From positions 25,236,501 through 25,300,500 of the forward strand of contig JAIVEN010000012.1 in assembly GCA_026686845.1 (NCBI GenBank): 64,000 nt of DNA. The letters are read 5' to 3'. The DNA is from Adenanthera pavonina (lineage: Eukaryota > Streptophyta > Magnoliopsida > Fabales > Fabaceae). Below, in pieces: positions 36,190-47,845 of this stretch. A program made the position numbers and the translations under genes. Each line of letters begins with the position of its first letter. Position 1 is the first letter of the stretch. Under the pieces are notes generated by a model. The model searched no databases. It was not told the DNA's origin and worked only from the letters and a program-made list of their open reading frames with translations.

Positions 36190-37340
36190 TTTTGATATTT
36201 GCATTTCCAGTTTTATGCAATCTTATGTAATATTTATGTATAAGTGGCTTATCACTTTGAAATCTTCAAAGAGAAAGAAATTCTCTTTAGAAGGACTGAA
36301 AATGTTGCATGTTTTGTAGTACTTGAAAACTATTGATGCAGTACTAAGCCACATGCGTGGTTAGATACCCATTTTTTATTGAACTTTATTATTATTATTT
36401 TTTTGAAAATGTTGAGAAAATCGAAAAATGTTGCATGCTTTTTCATATTCAACTTTATTAAAATTAATCATAAATTAATCTAGAGAGTAGAGATCAAATA
36501 TTTTCTTGATCATTGTAATGAAATATTTGAATTGTCTCTTTCCAGATATCAAGTTTTGCTGATTAATTTTATGAATCCGTTAGTCTGGATTGGGTTTGCG
36601 TTTGTTTTCTGAAACATACTTCATCTTTTTTTCAACTTTAATTTATTTATCTGTTTTTTGAAATCTCTACAATTCTTCTTAGTCTTAATTTTTTTTTTTG
36701 GGCCTGAAAGCTTGAAAAATTAAAATATGAGCTTTTTTCTTCCAATATTTAAGAACTAAATCTCTATTTGAAACAACCAAACAATTAAATATTAACAAAT
36801 CTAAAATCAAACGAGTTCACGAAAGGGAAAGAAAAAAAAAAGAAGAAATATTATGCTATTCATGTTTTGTTATTCTCAATAATAAATAATAAAGTAATTC
36901 TTTTTTTTATACTTCATAAAGTAATTCTATTTACACCAGGCAAATAATGCTGGATTAATTCATTTGTTTCGTTACGTACTAATACTGGAAATGGAAAGTG
37001 TATAATTAATGCACATTTTTAATTTTAAAATTAATTTCAGAATGAGAATTTTTAACGGCCAAATATGCTCTATATATATATAGAGTTTTTCTGATCAAGC
37101 TAGAATAATTGAAGATCAGTCTGCGTCTCCAGTGGCAAACTTTTGTAGTCAAAACGTGGCATTCTGTTAATCCAAACGCTTGTTGTGACTATCTGAGTGG
37201 CGTGGCTTCACAATGTCTGTTGACTAAGCAAACAATCAGGATTAATCGCTCAAAACGATGCCGTTTTCAATGTGTGCATGATGTGCCTTTCTTCCTCAAC
37301 ATGCACCGAAGCTGAAGGAGATAATGTACATGATCCGATT
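36190..37340 (+). repeat. Downstream flank of RLP, copy C
   Basis: This is the 3' UTR and downstream flank of the complete RLP, matching copy B (23701-24840) closely and copy A (412-1310) more weakly. It defines the length of the duplicated RLP unit downstream of the gene. Confidence 0.85.
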
Positions 37341-37752
37341 GATGGATATATTATACTTTTGGCTTACACTGTATATATAAATATAGCTAGTTTTATTAAA
37401 TGTGTGACTTTTATTTTATTTTATATATGTTATTGCTTGCGTTAGGCAAATGAACACACTTGACACTTTCTGTTGAACAAGTAAATAATTTTTTCTCGAG
37501 GAACTGCAACTCACTCAAACTCATTGACTTGCAATTTTTTTTTATGTCTTCTTTCCGATCCTTTCCTTTAGGTTTCAGCCAACGAAACGGGGCCTGAGAG
37601 TAAAATTAGAAAAAGAAATTACAAAAGCAAAAGTTTATTTACTTAAAACAATTAAGAACCATATTACATACTTTGTATTTATATATTTTGATTAAAATAG
37701 TTTAAAGGTGATGGCTGATGACACGTATGGGAAGACATAACTCATATCCACG

Positions 37753-37880
37753 CACTAAGGCATTTAGACTCGAGAGGTAACACTTTGAATGACATTCCAC
37801 CAATACCTCAATTTTTTGAATGTCATTGGAGAATTTGGAATATTTAAACTTGTAATATGCTAGTTTTGTGTACGTGGAAT
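37753..37880 (+). pseudogene. RLP coding scrap (early LRRs)
   Basis: CACTAAGGCATTTAGACTCGA through TTGGAGAATTTGGAATATTT to TGCTAGTTTTG aligns with 33539-33650 of the complete RLP (CACTAAGGCATCTAGACTTGA, TTGGAGAATTTGCAATATTT, TGCTGGTTTTG). Frame-breaking indels and a TAA-type change where the intact gene has TTGTCACATGC show it is dead. Only about 125 bases survive. Confidence 0.75.
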
Positions 37881-40073
37881 GATGTGTGAGACAAATTCAA
37901 TTTTTAATATAAATTTCATATATTAAATTTTTCCACAAAATTATAAGAGCAGCGGAAGACTTTATAAATACCTCTCGCCATGCAAGATGATCTGATGCAG
38001 ATATATTTGGAGTTACTCAATCTAAATATTAGATCTGAAATCACATATAAAATTAGTTAGAAAGAAATATCAGAAAATAATTTATACAGACAATTCTTCC
38101 AACTAGTTATGAGACTCAGTGATGGAGCATGGGATTTAGTCTCAATTAGTAGGGAAACCAGAGCGTATGTTATACTCAACTCAGCCTGCCTCTATTTAAA
38201 TAACCTTGGCCATCATCGGTTATTAAATTTAAATTTGAATTTGAATTCAAATAAAGATACTGAGTTTATCCCTTATTCCCTAAAATCGCTCAACTGACAA
38301 TATCTTCTCTTGAAGATAAGGACCATATTAAGTTAAGATATATTTAATTAATTAAACAATATAAATATGTAATTTGAATAAATTCAAATTAAATATTATT
38401 AAATTAAATATATCCAACATTCTCCCACTTGGTCCGATCTTGATTAGTTAGCTGATATATTAAGGAATATTTAAGCAATGTTACAAGAATCATGGCGGTA
38501 GGTCCTCTAATCATGTGAGTATTACCTTCCATGTATCACAAGTAATATCCTTATTTTATGGAAAATTATCTTTATGAATAAACCTTAAATGTTTATTCGG
38601 TTCCTACCTTAATGTTCATCAATCTCACCAGAATTGTACACAATATATATATATTGAGTTGATGAACTACATCACGAATTTCATCACTTAAACACACCTC
38701 ATCTAGATCACCCCAATATAATCTGTCTCATATGAGATGTATGATCCTTCATATTCTTTAATTGCATGCTTTTAGTTAAAGATCTTCTCTTTATGTGTTA
38801 TATGACCATTTAACCTTATATGGTCAACACACTTCTTTATGGCCCCAAACGAATTCTCAATTTGAAACCCAAGATGAAATTCAACATTTATGTAAACTTG
38901 CCTCAAATTGAAGATCAAATTGAGCATTTATGGTGAAAGTAAGCAATTAGTTATTGCTTAGCAATCTTGCACTCCTCCATAACATAATTTGTTCATCTTG
39001 CATTAGGATGTGTCATAATATTGACTTTTTAAAGTCAACTTATCCTACTAAATTGAACAAATGCTGTATTTTCCTAATTATTGATCTTTTATATGTAAGC
39101 ATGAATTTCTAGTATTCTTTACAGCTTATCATTTATTATCTAAGCATAAATTACTTTGGGATTTTTATAATATTCCTTTCACAAAAGCTATGTCAATTTA
39201 TGTGCACATTTAGACATACATTATGCCTTTTACTACTAGCATGAAAGAAATATTATTCTCATTTCTTTCCAAATCTTATTAGGGACATATGACAAATATA
39301 GATGTCACATATGACAAAATACCTTATTCATGAATGTTCAAGTGCTTATAAATATAGGTTCTTTATGATAATTCCAAAAATTTTGAGAATTATCTCTTTA
39401 TACATTTCTAAAGACATTTTACCTATATCTTTTACATCATAGCTCTTGAACAAAATTATCATACCTTTTGTGACATCTTTAGTCATTTATCATAAGCAAT
39501 ATGTCATCTATAACTAAAAATTAAACAGATGACTCAACTCTACTAATCCAGTGGTATAAAGAAGGATCTATGATGTTCTCAATATTATCTAAAATGTGAT
39601 CACATCATGAGACTTTAACTACCACTATCATGGGAAGTCCTGCCTAATTAAATTCTCCTTAGTATTGATTGAACACATCACATTATTTAACATATATATC
39701 TCTCTTATAGTCATAATGGGAGTGATAATTTTCATAATATTCTAATTAGCATATAGATTCATGATAATAGTGAAGGAATTATTCATAAAATTGCTGCTCG
39801 TATAGTAATTTTACTTGGTCATTGTGCATTTACAAACACATCTATTTTTCATATAACTTTATATAATTAGTCTTATGCTAAGATCACCTTAAGTAAGATT
39901 ACTCATTTGCATTGGTTGTGTGTGATGTATATATAGTATTTTATTTTTCTAAAATGGGACTTTTCTTTTTGGAGCAAGTTTTATTTTGGAGCAAGTACTA
40001 TCACAACGCGTCTAAAGCTCTCTCTCTCTCTCTCTCTCTCTCTAAGCGTCTCTTGCCTTTGGTAAAAAAAATC
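37881..40073. other. AT-rich DNA between the RLP scrap and the viral insert
   Basis: No coding gene is recognised. ACATTCTCCCACTTGGTCC near 38418 resembles sequence often seen in plant copia LTRs, and the stretch could hold an old solo LTR, but I found neither its ends nor a partner. A (TC)n microsatellite lies at about 40019-40042, just before the viral junction. Confidence 0.4.
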
Positions 40074-40102
40074 TTATCTTGTTGTAGTGTCATGAAACCC
40101 CA

Positions 40103-40826
40103 TATTCTGGAAAGACTCTCTGATGGCACTGTTATATCCACCTGCAATAGGCCAGACCAAAGTCCTCCTTCTTACCGAGGACAAATCTTGACAATCAATC
40201 CAGCCTACAGACATAAAGAAAAGATTCTCCTTCATTCTGTTGATGCTAGAGCCAAGCCTTGTTTTGTTAAAAAGGTACATGGTCACTTTGTTTGGGATCA
40301 TGCCCCGGAGGAATGTGATGCTGGTTGTGGCTGCTATGATTGGGATAACTGGATAGGACCAGAGGAAAATATTTTGTTTCTCAATGGAGATTTACTCCAG
40401 AAGCCTTCCTGTCACCACAAAAAACCAAACCAGGACAATGATACTGATCATGGTCCAAAACAAACCATATCCAGAAAAAAGAAATGGATTGCTTTCCATA
40501 AACCACCTCCACCCAAGCCTGCTACTTTTCATAAACTATTAAAAGAGTTAGGTTATTCGGATCTAGCCTCTTGTCTTTTCTCTGAACATACCCAAGACAC
40601 ATGTTTTTCTTCCCCTAAACCAATAATCCAATCCATCCCAAACAACCCTTCAAACACCCTACCTTGCATAGCCATGATTCGACCCACTTATGAGGAAGAC
40701 TTTCCTCCTCTTCAAAGAAGAGTCAATGAATCATCTAGATATTCATCCCGACCTTTTATCCAAATAGAACAAATGACTCCTCAAGGTCCTAAAATTATAT
40801 CTCAGTCTGAAGAAGTACTGAATTGA
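40103..40826 (+). pseudogene. EPRV polyprotein segment after the movement protein, copy 1
   Basis: An open stretch of about 240 codons ends at TGA 40824-40826. It is Cys/His-rich in the middle (GCGCYDWDNW) and Pro/Lys-rich later (PPPPKPATFHKLL). It matches 47363-47845; about 20 substitutions by eye over 490 bases. It has no start of its own: the upstream codons come from host DNA and a protease scrap. This linker between movement protein and capsid has no assigned function that I know of. Confidence 0.7.
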
Positions 40827-42752
40827 CAAACTGAAAATTTAGTCAACTAGAACAAGGTCCTACACAGGATCAATACGCGGCTGGAAAAACTTCATGATAA
40901 GACAGATGGGTTTTCAAGCAGATTGGATTCTTTTGATGAATGTGTGAAACAACTCTATATCAATTATTCCATAAAAGCTTAGCAGCTTGACAAAGAGCTT
41001 CGTGAATATATTGGTACTCGATATTCAGGTCCACAATTTTTCAAAAAGGAACAAGAGTTGAAGTAGATAAAGAAAAAGTTAAAGAGAATTGAGACAAATC
41101 TCTCCAAACCATTGTCATCCTATCCTCAAGACCCGTTTTACTAAACACCCATGTATTCACCATCAATTGTAGCTTCTTTATCCTCATACCATCAAACAAC
41201 TAGAGAACCTTTTCAAATGAATTACCCTATCTTTCAACAACTCAGACAATCCAGAAAACAAAAACCCCATCCAGTACAACCTTCCTGTACCCAAGATATC
41301 CAAGTCACTACTCCTTTTACATCCTACACCTCGTAACCATTACCACCACAAAAACTCTTGCAAATTATGACTCCTCTATCCACACCCAAACAGTAAACAA
41401 CTCTTTTTTCATGTTCAAAAGACAAGTCTATAGCCACAATTCACCAGATGTCTGAACCCTCTACTGACTGTCATAATTCTGATGAGGAATATAATTCAAA
41501 ATCAGAGTTGTCAGACTCGTTTGCTCAATCCCATGAAATTCCATCCATGTTTATGTTAACACCAAATCCTCCAGAATATAGATCAATAGAACAACAAGAA
41601 TCTTCAACACCAATTATTGAAGACCCCGTTGATTCAGTACATGGAATGAATATGCATCATCATAAACCAGCAAATGGTCCTTATTTCACATTTGATGATC
41701 TCCCTCATCATAGATGGATAGAAAAGATGCATGAATTTGGTGCATGGATAGGTGTTCAAATAAATGAGCCAGAAGCTCAGCTTCAAGATGTTTTAAGCAG
41801 CTTCCTCTCACGAATGACTGGTAATCTCAGAGAATGATTTACTAGTTTAAATGAGTATCAAAAACTCCAAATGGCTCAGTATGATATTCCAACATTCTTG
41901 GGAGTTCTATATCGAGAATTTATTGAAGATTTTAGTGTTATTGATAAGAGAGCTAGACAAGAATACTTTGAAATGAAGTGATTTTCGTTGGAATGCAGTG
42001 ATTTACAAAAGCATTTCAAAAGGATGTCAACAAAATATTACATGTTAGGAGGAGTCAATGGTGTTAATCTCAGGCATGTCTTTATTACCTCTTTGCAAGA
42101 TGAACTTTAACCAGAATTACAAAAGTCTATCAACTCTCTCCAGAGAGAAATGACACAGATCACTTTGGGAGAAATTTATCAACTGGCTTTAGCCTCTTTA
42201 GATAGACTTTGTGAGCAACAGAAATTCGTCAAGAATATTCTCAAAAACTCGTGTCCTCCAAAGAAGAAATCTCATTTCTTCAGACTCCCTCAGAAGAAGA
42301 AATACACGGGAAGAAAACGAAAACCTTTTCGATTCTTCAAACGTAGGACTTCAATCTCGAAAAAATTTAACAAGTGTTACATTTGTGGGCAAAAGGGACT
42401 TTTTGCAAAGAGATGTCCAAATAAATCCAAGAAGGACATTAAGATGCTTTACATGATTCACAAGGCATTATCCTTATCTGAAGATGATGACCTTGAATCA
42501 GTTTTAGAAGAACAGGAACTTCAAGATGAAAATATCAGTTTTGTAATTCCACAAGACACAGATTCAGATCTCTCTGATTATGATAGAATTTTCAACATTC
42601 TGCCTTTTCCTAAGGAAAATTATCCTTGTCAACAGTTCTGTTCAGATCATCAATTATGCAACATAAATCTGGTCAACAATCCACCACCTTTGGTGCCACT
42701 CCCCAATGTTAAGATTAAGGTGCTTGCTGATAAGTGTGATAAACCTAAATAG
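40827..42752 (+). pseudogene. EPRV capsid (coat protein) region, broken
   Basis: The stretch starts with degenerate coiled-coil-like sequence (40827-41440), then open pieces at 41448-41837 and 42150-42752 in different phases. It includes the acidic Ser/Glu-rich and basic Lys/Arg-rich parts typical of caulimovirid coat proteins. A CCHC zinc finger at about 42376-42417 (CYICGQKGLFAKRC) has Leu where the zinc-binding His should be. In-frame stops lie between the open pieces. This would have been the nucleic-acid-binding shell protein; it is not functional. Confidence 0.75.
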
Positions 42753-43330
42753 GCTATTGGTTTTATCGACACAAGATCTTGTTGTAGTGTCATGAAACCT
42801 CATGTTCTGCCACCAGAAGAATGGATTCCTCATGAAGAATATTTTACCACTGCTGATAGAAATCCTTTTCTGATCAACCTTATTTCCAAAAGAAAGGTGG
42901 GAATTCAATGCTTTCCTAACTGCATAGTTTGGACAAGAATACTTGGGAGTAAACTGCCAAACAAAAATTTGTTGATTGACATGGATATTTATCATCTCGC
43001 AGAAGGATTGTAGATTCTTCCCAAGGGGATACAGTTTAAATCCTCTTTTTCTCCATGGGAAACAGTCCGAAATCTTTTTGAGCTCCAACATATACCACCT
43101 AGTTATTATTCTATCAGAGACAAACTCCTGCCACTTTTCTCAGAAAATCATGAGCTGTTCACTCATCCTTTTCCTCTTTGGAAGAATAAAGAGTACTTTA
43201 TTCGACTTCCTTTTAAGAAGAATGAAGATATTAATCCTAGCAAGGCCTCTCATCCAAGAATGTCTCCTGAAGATCTCTCTCTTGCCGAGAAGAATGTACA
43301 GGTCTATTAAGACAAGGATTAATTGAATCA
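42753..43330 (+). pseudogene. EPRV aspartic protease region, broken
   Basis: The protease begins near 42756. The catalytic triad position reads Asp-Thr-Arg (IDTRSCCSVM) where retroviral-type proteases have Asp-Thr-Gly, a GGA to AGA type change. Frame changes follow within 300 bases. A piece of this region (42776-42809) is repeated at 40074-40107, at the left junction of the insertion. Confidence 0.7.
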
Positions 43331-44500
43331 ACAAAATCAGCCTGCGCATGTCAAGCTTTTTATGTTGAAAAAGATGCAAAAAAAAGACGAGAAAAAAGAG
43401 GTTCGTTGTTGATTATAAATCTCTTAATCATTTTGTACAAGATGAGAAGTTTCCTCTTCCAAAGATTAATACTCAGGCTGTTCATCTGAAGAATGCCAAA
43501 GACTTTTCAAAGTTTGATCTTAAAGCAAGATTTTGGCAACTTGGGATCCATCCGGAAGACAGGTATAAGACCGCATTATGTATTCCCAATGCCCAATACC
43601 AATGGAAGGTAATGTCATTTGGGCTTAAACCGGCCCCATCCTTATTCCAAAAGGCCATGATAAAAATTTTTGAACTCATTCTTCATTCAGCCTTCATTTA
43701 CATTGATGATATACTTCTGTATTCTAAAACGGAAAAAACCCATCAAAACTTACTGGCCCAATTCCATCAGATTGTTCAAACTTATGGGATTATGTTATCT
43801 GCCACTAAAAGTCAAATAGTACTGGCCCAAATTCAATTTTTGGTCATGACCTTTTTTTAAGGACATTTTCAACCAAGTGCACACATTGCACAACAATTAC
43901 TAGATTTTCCTGATAAATTGAGCACTAAACAGATTCAAAGTTTCTTGGGCATCATTAATTATATCCAAAATTTCATTCCACGTGTCACGCAATACACTAG
44001 TCAGCTATCTAAACTTTTGAAAAAGAATCCTCCATTATGGCCTGACAAGCTGACGGAAGCAGTAAAAAAGTTGAAAATAATTGCTCAGCATCCACCGCCT
44101 TTAAAGATCCCCGACATGGGAAATCTTATCTTGCAGATAGATGCTAGTGAAGACTTTTGGGAAGTTGTTCTTATCGAAGAAGACAAAGGGAAAATATATT
44201 ATTGTGCACACGCCAATGGACAATTCAAAGAAACTGAAAAACATTATCATGTTATGTACAAGGAGATTCTCGCTGTCAAAATGAATCGAGAAATTCAGTT
44301 TCTATCTCAGTTTCAATCAATTCACTATTGAAATGGATAATACCTCTTTTCCAGTCATTCTAGACTAGAAAAAGAAGATATTACCTGAAAAGCAATTACT
44401 TCACTAGAAAGACTGGTTTTCTCGCTATAAATTCACGGTGAAACATATCAAAGGAAAGCACAATGTGCTAACAGACTTACTTTCAAGGCCTCTTTAAAAA
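43331..44500 (+). pseudogene. EPRV reverse transcriptase and RNase H, broken
   Basis: RT motifs are visible in order: FVVDYKSLNHF (about 43402), FSKFDLKARFWQLGIHPED (about 43505), MSFGLKPAPSLFQ (about 43612) and the catalytic YIDDILLYS (about 43698). The connection FLGIINYIQNFIP (about 43944) and the RNase H start LQIDASEDFW (about 44131) follow. Breaks include a stop near 43858, a frame change around 43370-43400 and loss of the frame at the end of RNase H (about 44330). The active-site Asp pair of RT is intact, but no full-length protein can be made. Confidence 0.85.
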
Positions 44501-44555
44501 AATAGTCAGATAACTACTCTAAAAAAAATCTCTCTTCATTCTCACTATCTCAACC

Positions 44556-45568
44556 ATGCCTAAACACCAATCTAGTCATTACTCTCACTTGAGTCGTCAA
44601 CTGGTTTTTCCTCCAACTTAGTACCCAACCACTGTCACTGAAATTAATGTTGTTGCCAGGAAAACTCTTTTCTTTTACCTTCACCTTTTGCCTTCAAGCC
44701 ACAAGGATTTCACCAAAACCAGAGTTTTTTGATCTCCTGCTCCCATACCTGGTTATTTCTTTCATACAAGGTCCCATTACCTTTGAGTTTATATGGTATG
44801 TCTGGTCTCTCTCCACTTTGTTTGCTTGTGCTCTAGCACTACCGCCAAAACAACTTATCAGTATTTGACTAATAAGAAAAACACTCATTCCAACTTGGCC
44901 ACTTTTCTATCTTGGTACATACCACTACTAGTTTGGAGAGGACATCTTTACAGGGAAATAGAAAAACATGATCTGTGGAATATTCTCTCATACCAACAGA
45001 AGGTTTACACCTTCTTTGTGATTCATCGTCCATATGAGGCTGATAACCAAGGAAACTGTATACTCCTATTCAGACCTATCTATGGGAAACTGCTTTGCAT
45101 TGGCCTCTTCGTGAAGAACAAGTTATTAATGAATTAAAAGATTTTCTTTTAAGTCTTAATAATTTTATAGGAAATGCAATGGATCAGATATGCACCTCTT
45201 TTGGACCACTCCCAGGAGAATTTTTTGACACAGAGGAAGTAATGACAACAGGACACGCCATTCCCTTTGAATGGCCTGCACTCTCTTTGACACCCTCAGT
45301 TGAACACACTTCATCCAGTCAAAACTTGCCAATGACAGACCTATTTGAAGATCAAGACTCACGACAATATCTTGAATCTTAGGACCCTTACAAGATAGAT
45401 CCACAGTTCCTGCAAAATTTTCTCTCATCAACACCTGGATCATCTACTCCTGTTGAAGAATTTGACACTGATACCGAGCTGGATAAGATACAACTAAAGG
45501 CTGCAAAGAAAAAGAAAAAGAAGCTTGATGGGGATATAAAGAATAAAAGGACATTAAGCAGTCGGTGA
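44556..45568 (+). pseudogene. EPRV second gene (ORF2) remnant
   Basis: Starting at ATG 44556 (MPKHQSSHYSHLSRQLVF) after the RNase H region, open pieces in different phases (44793-45137 and 45095-45382) lead to a Lys-rich end and TGA near 45566. There are stops and at least one frameshift. Florendoviruses carry a second gene of unknown function in this position. I recognise no domain. Confidence 0.6.
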
Positions 45569-46440
45569 AATATCTAGTTTGTTGACTTTATGAAAAATTG
45601 TACAAAGTTGTAATAATTGTGTGTCTGCCATGAGTGTCTATTAGGTACACCTACTTTTAATTGTTTGTAATAATTGTGTGTCTGCCATGAGTGTCTATTA
45701 GGTACACCTACTTTTTTTTGTTTGTAAGAATTGTAAGGAAAGGAAGTAAAGCTCCGAGTCTATAAGAGGAGCATGGTTTGTAATAAGAAGGGAGAGTGGA
45801 ATCATTTGAAAAACCTTCTTTTGTGATATACAGTGCATATTTTTTAAACTTCTACTTCTCTTTCCCAAAATTCTGAAATAATCATATCTTATTCTTGTCT
45901 GACCCAGATTCAAGTATGTTTTATACTTGCCTCATATGAGGAGCCTGTGTATCAAAAAGAATCATAACAGGATCCACCTCAGTAACTTTTTAGTAAGACA
46001 TGTTTCTGATATCCATGCTTCAGGGCTACTATAGTGTGATGTGATAATCCTAACGTGTCCCTTGAGTCCTTGAAGCCCAAGAGAGGCTGTTTATACTCGG
46101 GAGTAAATTGGATCATCATATTTGCTGTATTTGCTCTGATAGATGGAGGCCTATTCCTGTGTTACTAAGAGGGATGACGAGATGGTATCAGAGTGCATTA
46201 ATTACTCCATGATCAGGGGTTTTCACGGTGTGAGGAAGATAGTGGTGAAGCATTGGCTCTTATCCTGACATGGCCACAAAAAGAAGGTGGTTTCCTTAGT
46301 CGAGAGGCTGGGAGTAAAATACATCCTGAGGTACCCGTTGTTGCCACGAAACTAGATTACCGACAGTGACCCATGAATGGTATCAGAGCCTAATTACTCT
46401 AGATAGAATATGATATAATTATAGAAGAAAATTAAGGAGA
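45569..46440 (+). promoter_or_regulatory. EPRV intergenic region (promoter and leader)
   Basis: This is non-coding viral DNA. A direct repeat of at least 48 bases (45611-45658 and 45668-45715, offset 57) precedes a TATA box, TCTATAAGAGG at about 45759-45769, the type found in caulimovirid pregenomic promoters. The leader that follows runs to the movement-protein region and holds the tRNA primer site. Bases 45829-46390 reappear inverted at 47840-48400. Confidence 0.7.
46378..46389 (+). promoter_or_regulatory. EPRV primer binding site (tRNA-Met)
   Basis: TGGTATCAGAGC is identical to the initiator tRNA-Met primer site of plant reverse-transcribing elements and defines base 1 of a caulimovirid genome by convention. 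A near copy, TGGTATCAGAGT, lies at 46183-46194. Confidence 0.85.
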
Positions 46441-46454
46441 GAACTTTTACAATC

Positions 46455-47250
46455 ATGACTGAAACTTCTGAACACCCAACCTCTACCTCTCTAGAACCTA
46501 TTCGTTTATCTTTAGTCTTCTCTCTTGAGAATCTTCCCTCATCTGTAAAAAAAACTTTAGCCAACAAGATAGATAACCTTGTAGAAATCACCCATATCCT
46601 AGAAAATTTTCGTATTGATAATTATGAGATTTCCCTGTTAAGCCCTTATGTTATTTTCTCTTAGGATCGAGCTTATGCCAGATCCTTTAAATAAAGAATC
46701 CGACAGATTCTCCATACCTCTAGACCACATGTTAAAGAATATGTCCAAAGTTCTTGTTTAGAACAGTGCGGACTGAAAGCTACCATAACTGAACAATATG
46801 TGACTCTAAAAATTCCTCAATCCTTGATCAACTCATGGAAGTAACAAGGATATACTCACCTACATGTTGGTGCTATCCAATTGATACTTACCCTTCATGG
46901 TCGGAAGGGGATACCTACTACTGCCAGAATAGCTGTTCTTGATTCCACATACACTTTTTATGGAAATGCTATGATTGGTGCACTTCTCACCACCTGCAGC
47001 AATGGAAGTATTATGATGATAATAGCTCCTGACTTCAACATTAAACTCGATGATGAAACTCTTTCACATAATTTGAAAGTCCAGATTCAGATTCATGGAG
47101 TAGAGCAAGATCCAAGAGCAACTATGGCTACTCTTCATCACCAAATGATCTATCAGCTTCAAGATCATGCAATGAATCTTGAGTTTCCCAACTTAACTAC
47201 TGATGTCTTATACTTGGTATCCAATCAGTCTGACACCTCTATGATCTAAA
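46455..47250 (+). pseudogene. EPRV movement protein region, broken
   Basis: The polyprotein start (MTETSEHPTSTSLEPIRLS, ATG 46455) is followed after stops near 46662, 46692 and 46842 by an open stretch (46881-47249). That stretch contains the 30K-superfamily movement-protein core: HVGAIQLILTLHGRKGIP, then RIAVLDSTY and PDFNIKL. Movement proteins enlarge plasmodesmata for cell-to-cell spread; this copy is broken by at least three stops. Confidence 0.8.
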
Positions 47251-47845
47251 TACCAAGAAGAATTCCTAAAGAAGAATTGGCCCAAATCATGCCTCTGGAA
47301 TGGATAAACTATGAAAGGGAGTTCCACTCTTCTAGAAAGGATGTTCATACTACAAAAGCTCTTATTCTGGAAAGACTCTCTGATGACACTGTTAAGTCCA
47401 CTTTCAATAGGCCAGGCCAAGGTTCTCCTTCTTACCAAGGACAAATCTTAGCAATCAATCCAGCCTACAGACATAAAGAAAAGATTCTCCTTCATTCTGT
47501 TGATGCTAGAGCCAAGCCTTGTTTTGTTAAAAAGGTACATGGTCACTTTGTTTGGGATCATGCCCCGGAGGAATGTGATCCTGGTTGTGGCTGCTATGAT
47601 TGGGATAACTGGATAGGACCAGAGGAAAATATTTTGTTTCTCAATGAAGATTTACTCCAGAAGCCTTCCTGTCACCACAAAAAACCAAACCAGGACAATG
47701 ATACTGATCATGGTCCAAAACAAACCATATCCAAAAAAAAGAAATGGATTGCTTTTCATAAACCTCCTCCACCCAAGCCTGCTACTTTTCATGAACTATT
47801 AGAAGAGTTAAGTCATTCGGATCTAGCCTCTTGTCTTTTCTCTGA
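47251..47845 (+). pseudogene. EPRV segment after the movement protein, copy 2
   Basis: This continues from the movement-protein region. From 47363 it repeats 40103-40585 and stops repeating at about 47845, in the shared hexamer CTCTGA, where it joins the inverted intergenic fragment. The redundancy shows that the insert is longer than one viral genome unit. Confidence 0.8.

Noticed and set aside
37900..39900. Possible solo LTR suggested by ACATTCTCCCACTTGG.
   Set aside because: No matching ends, target duplication or partner LTR in the window.
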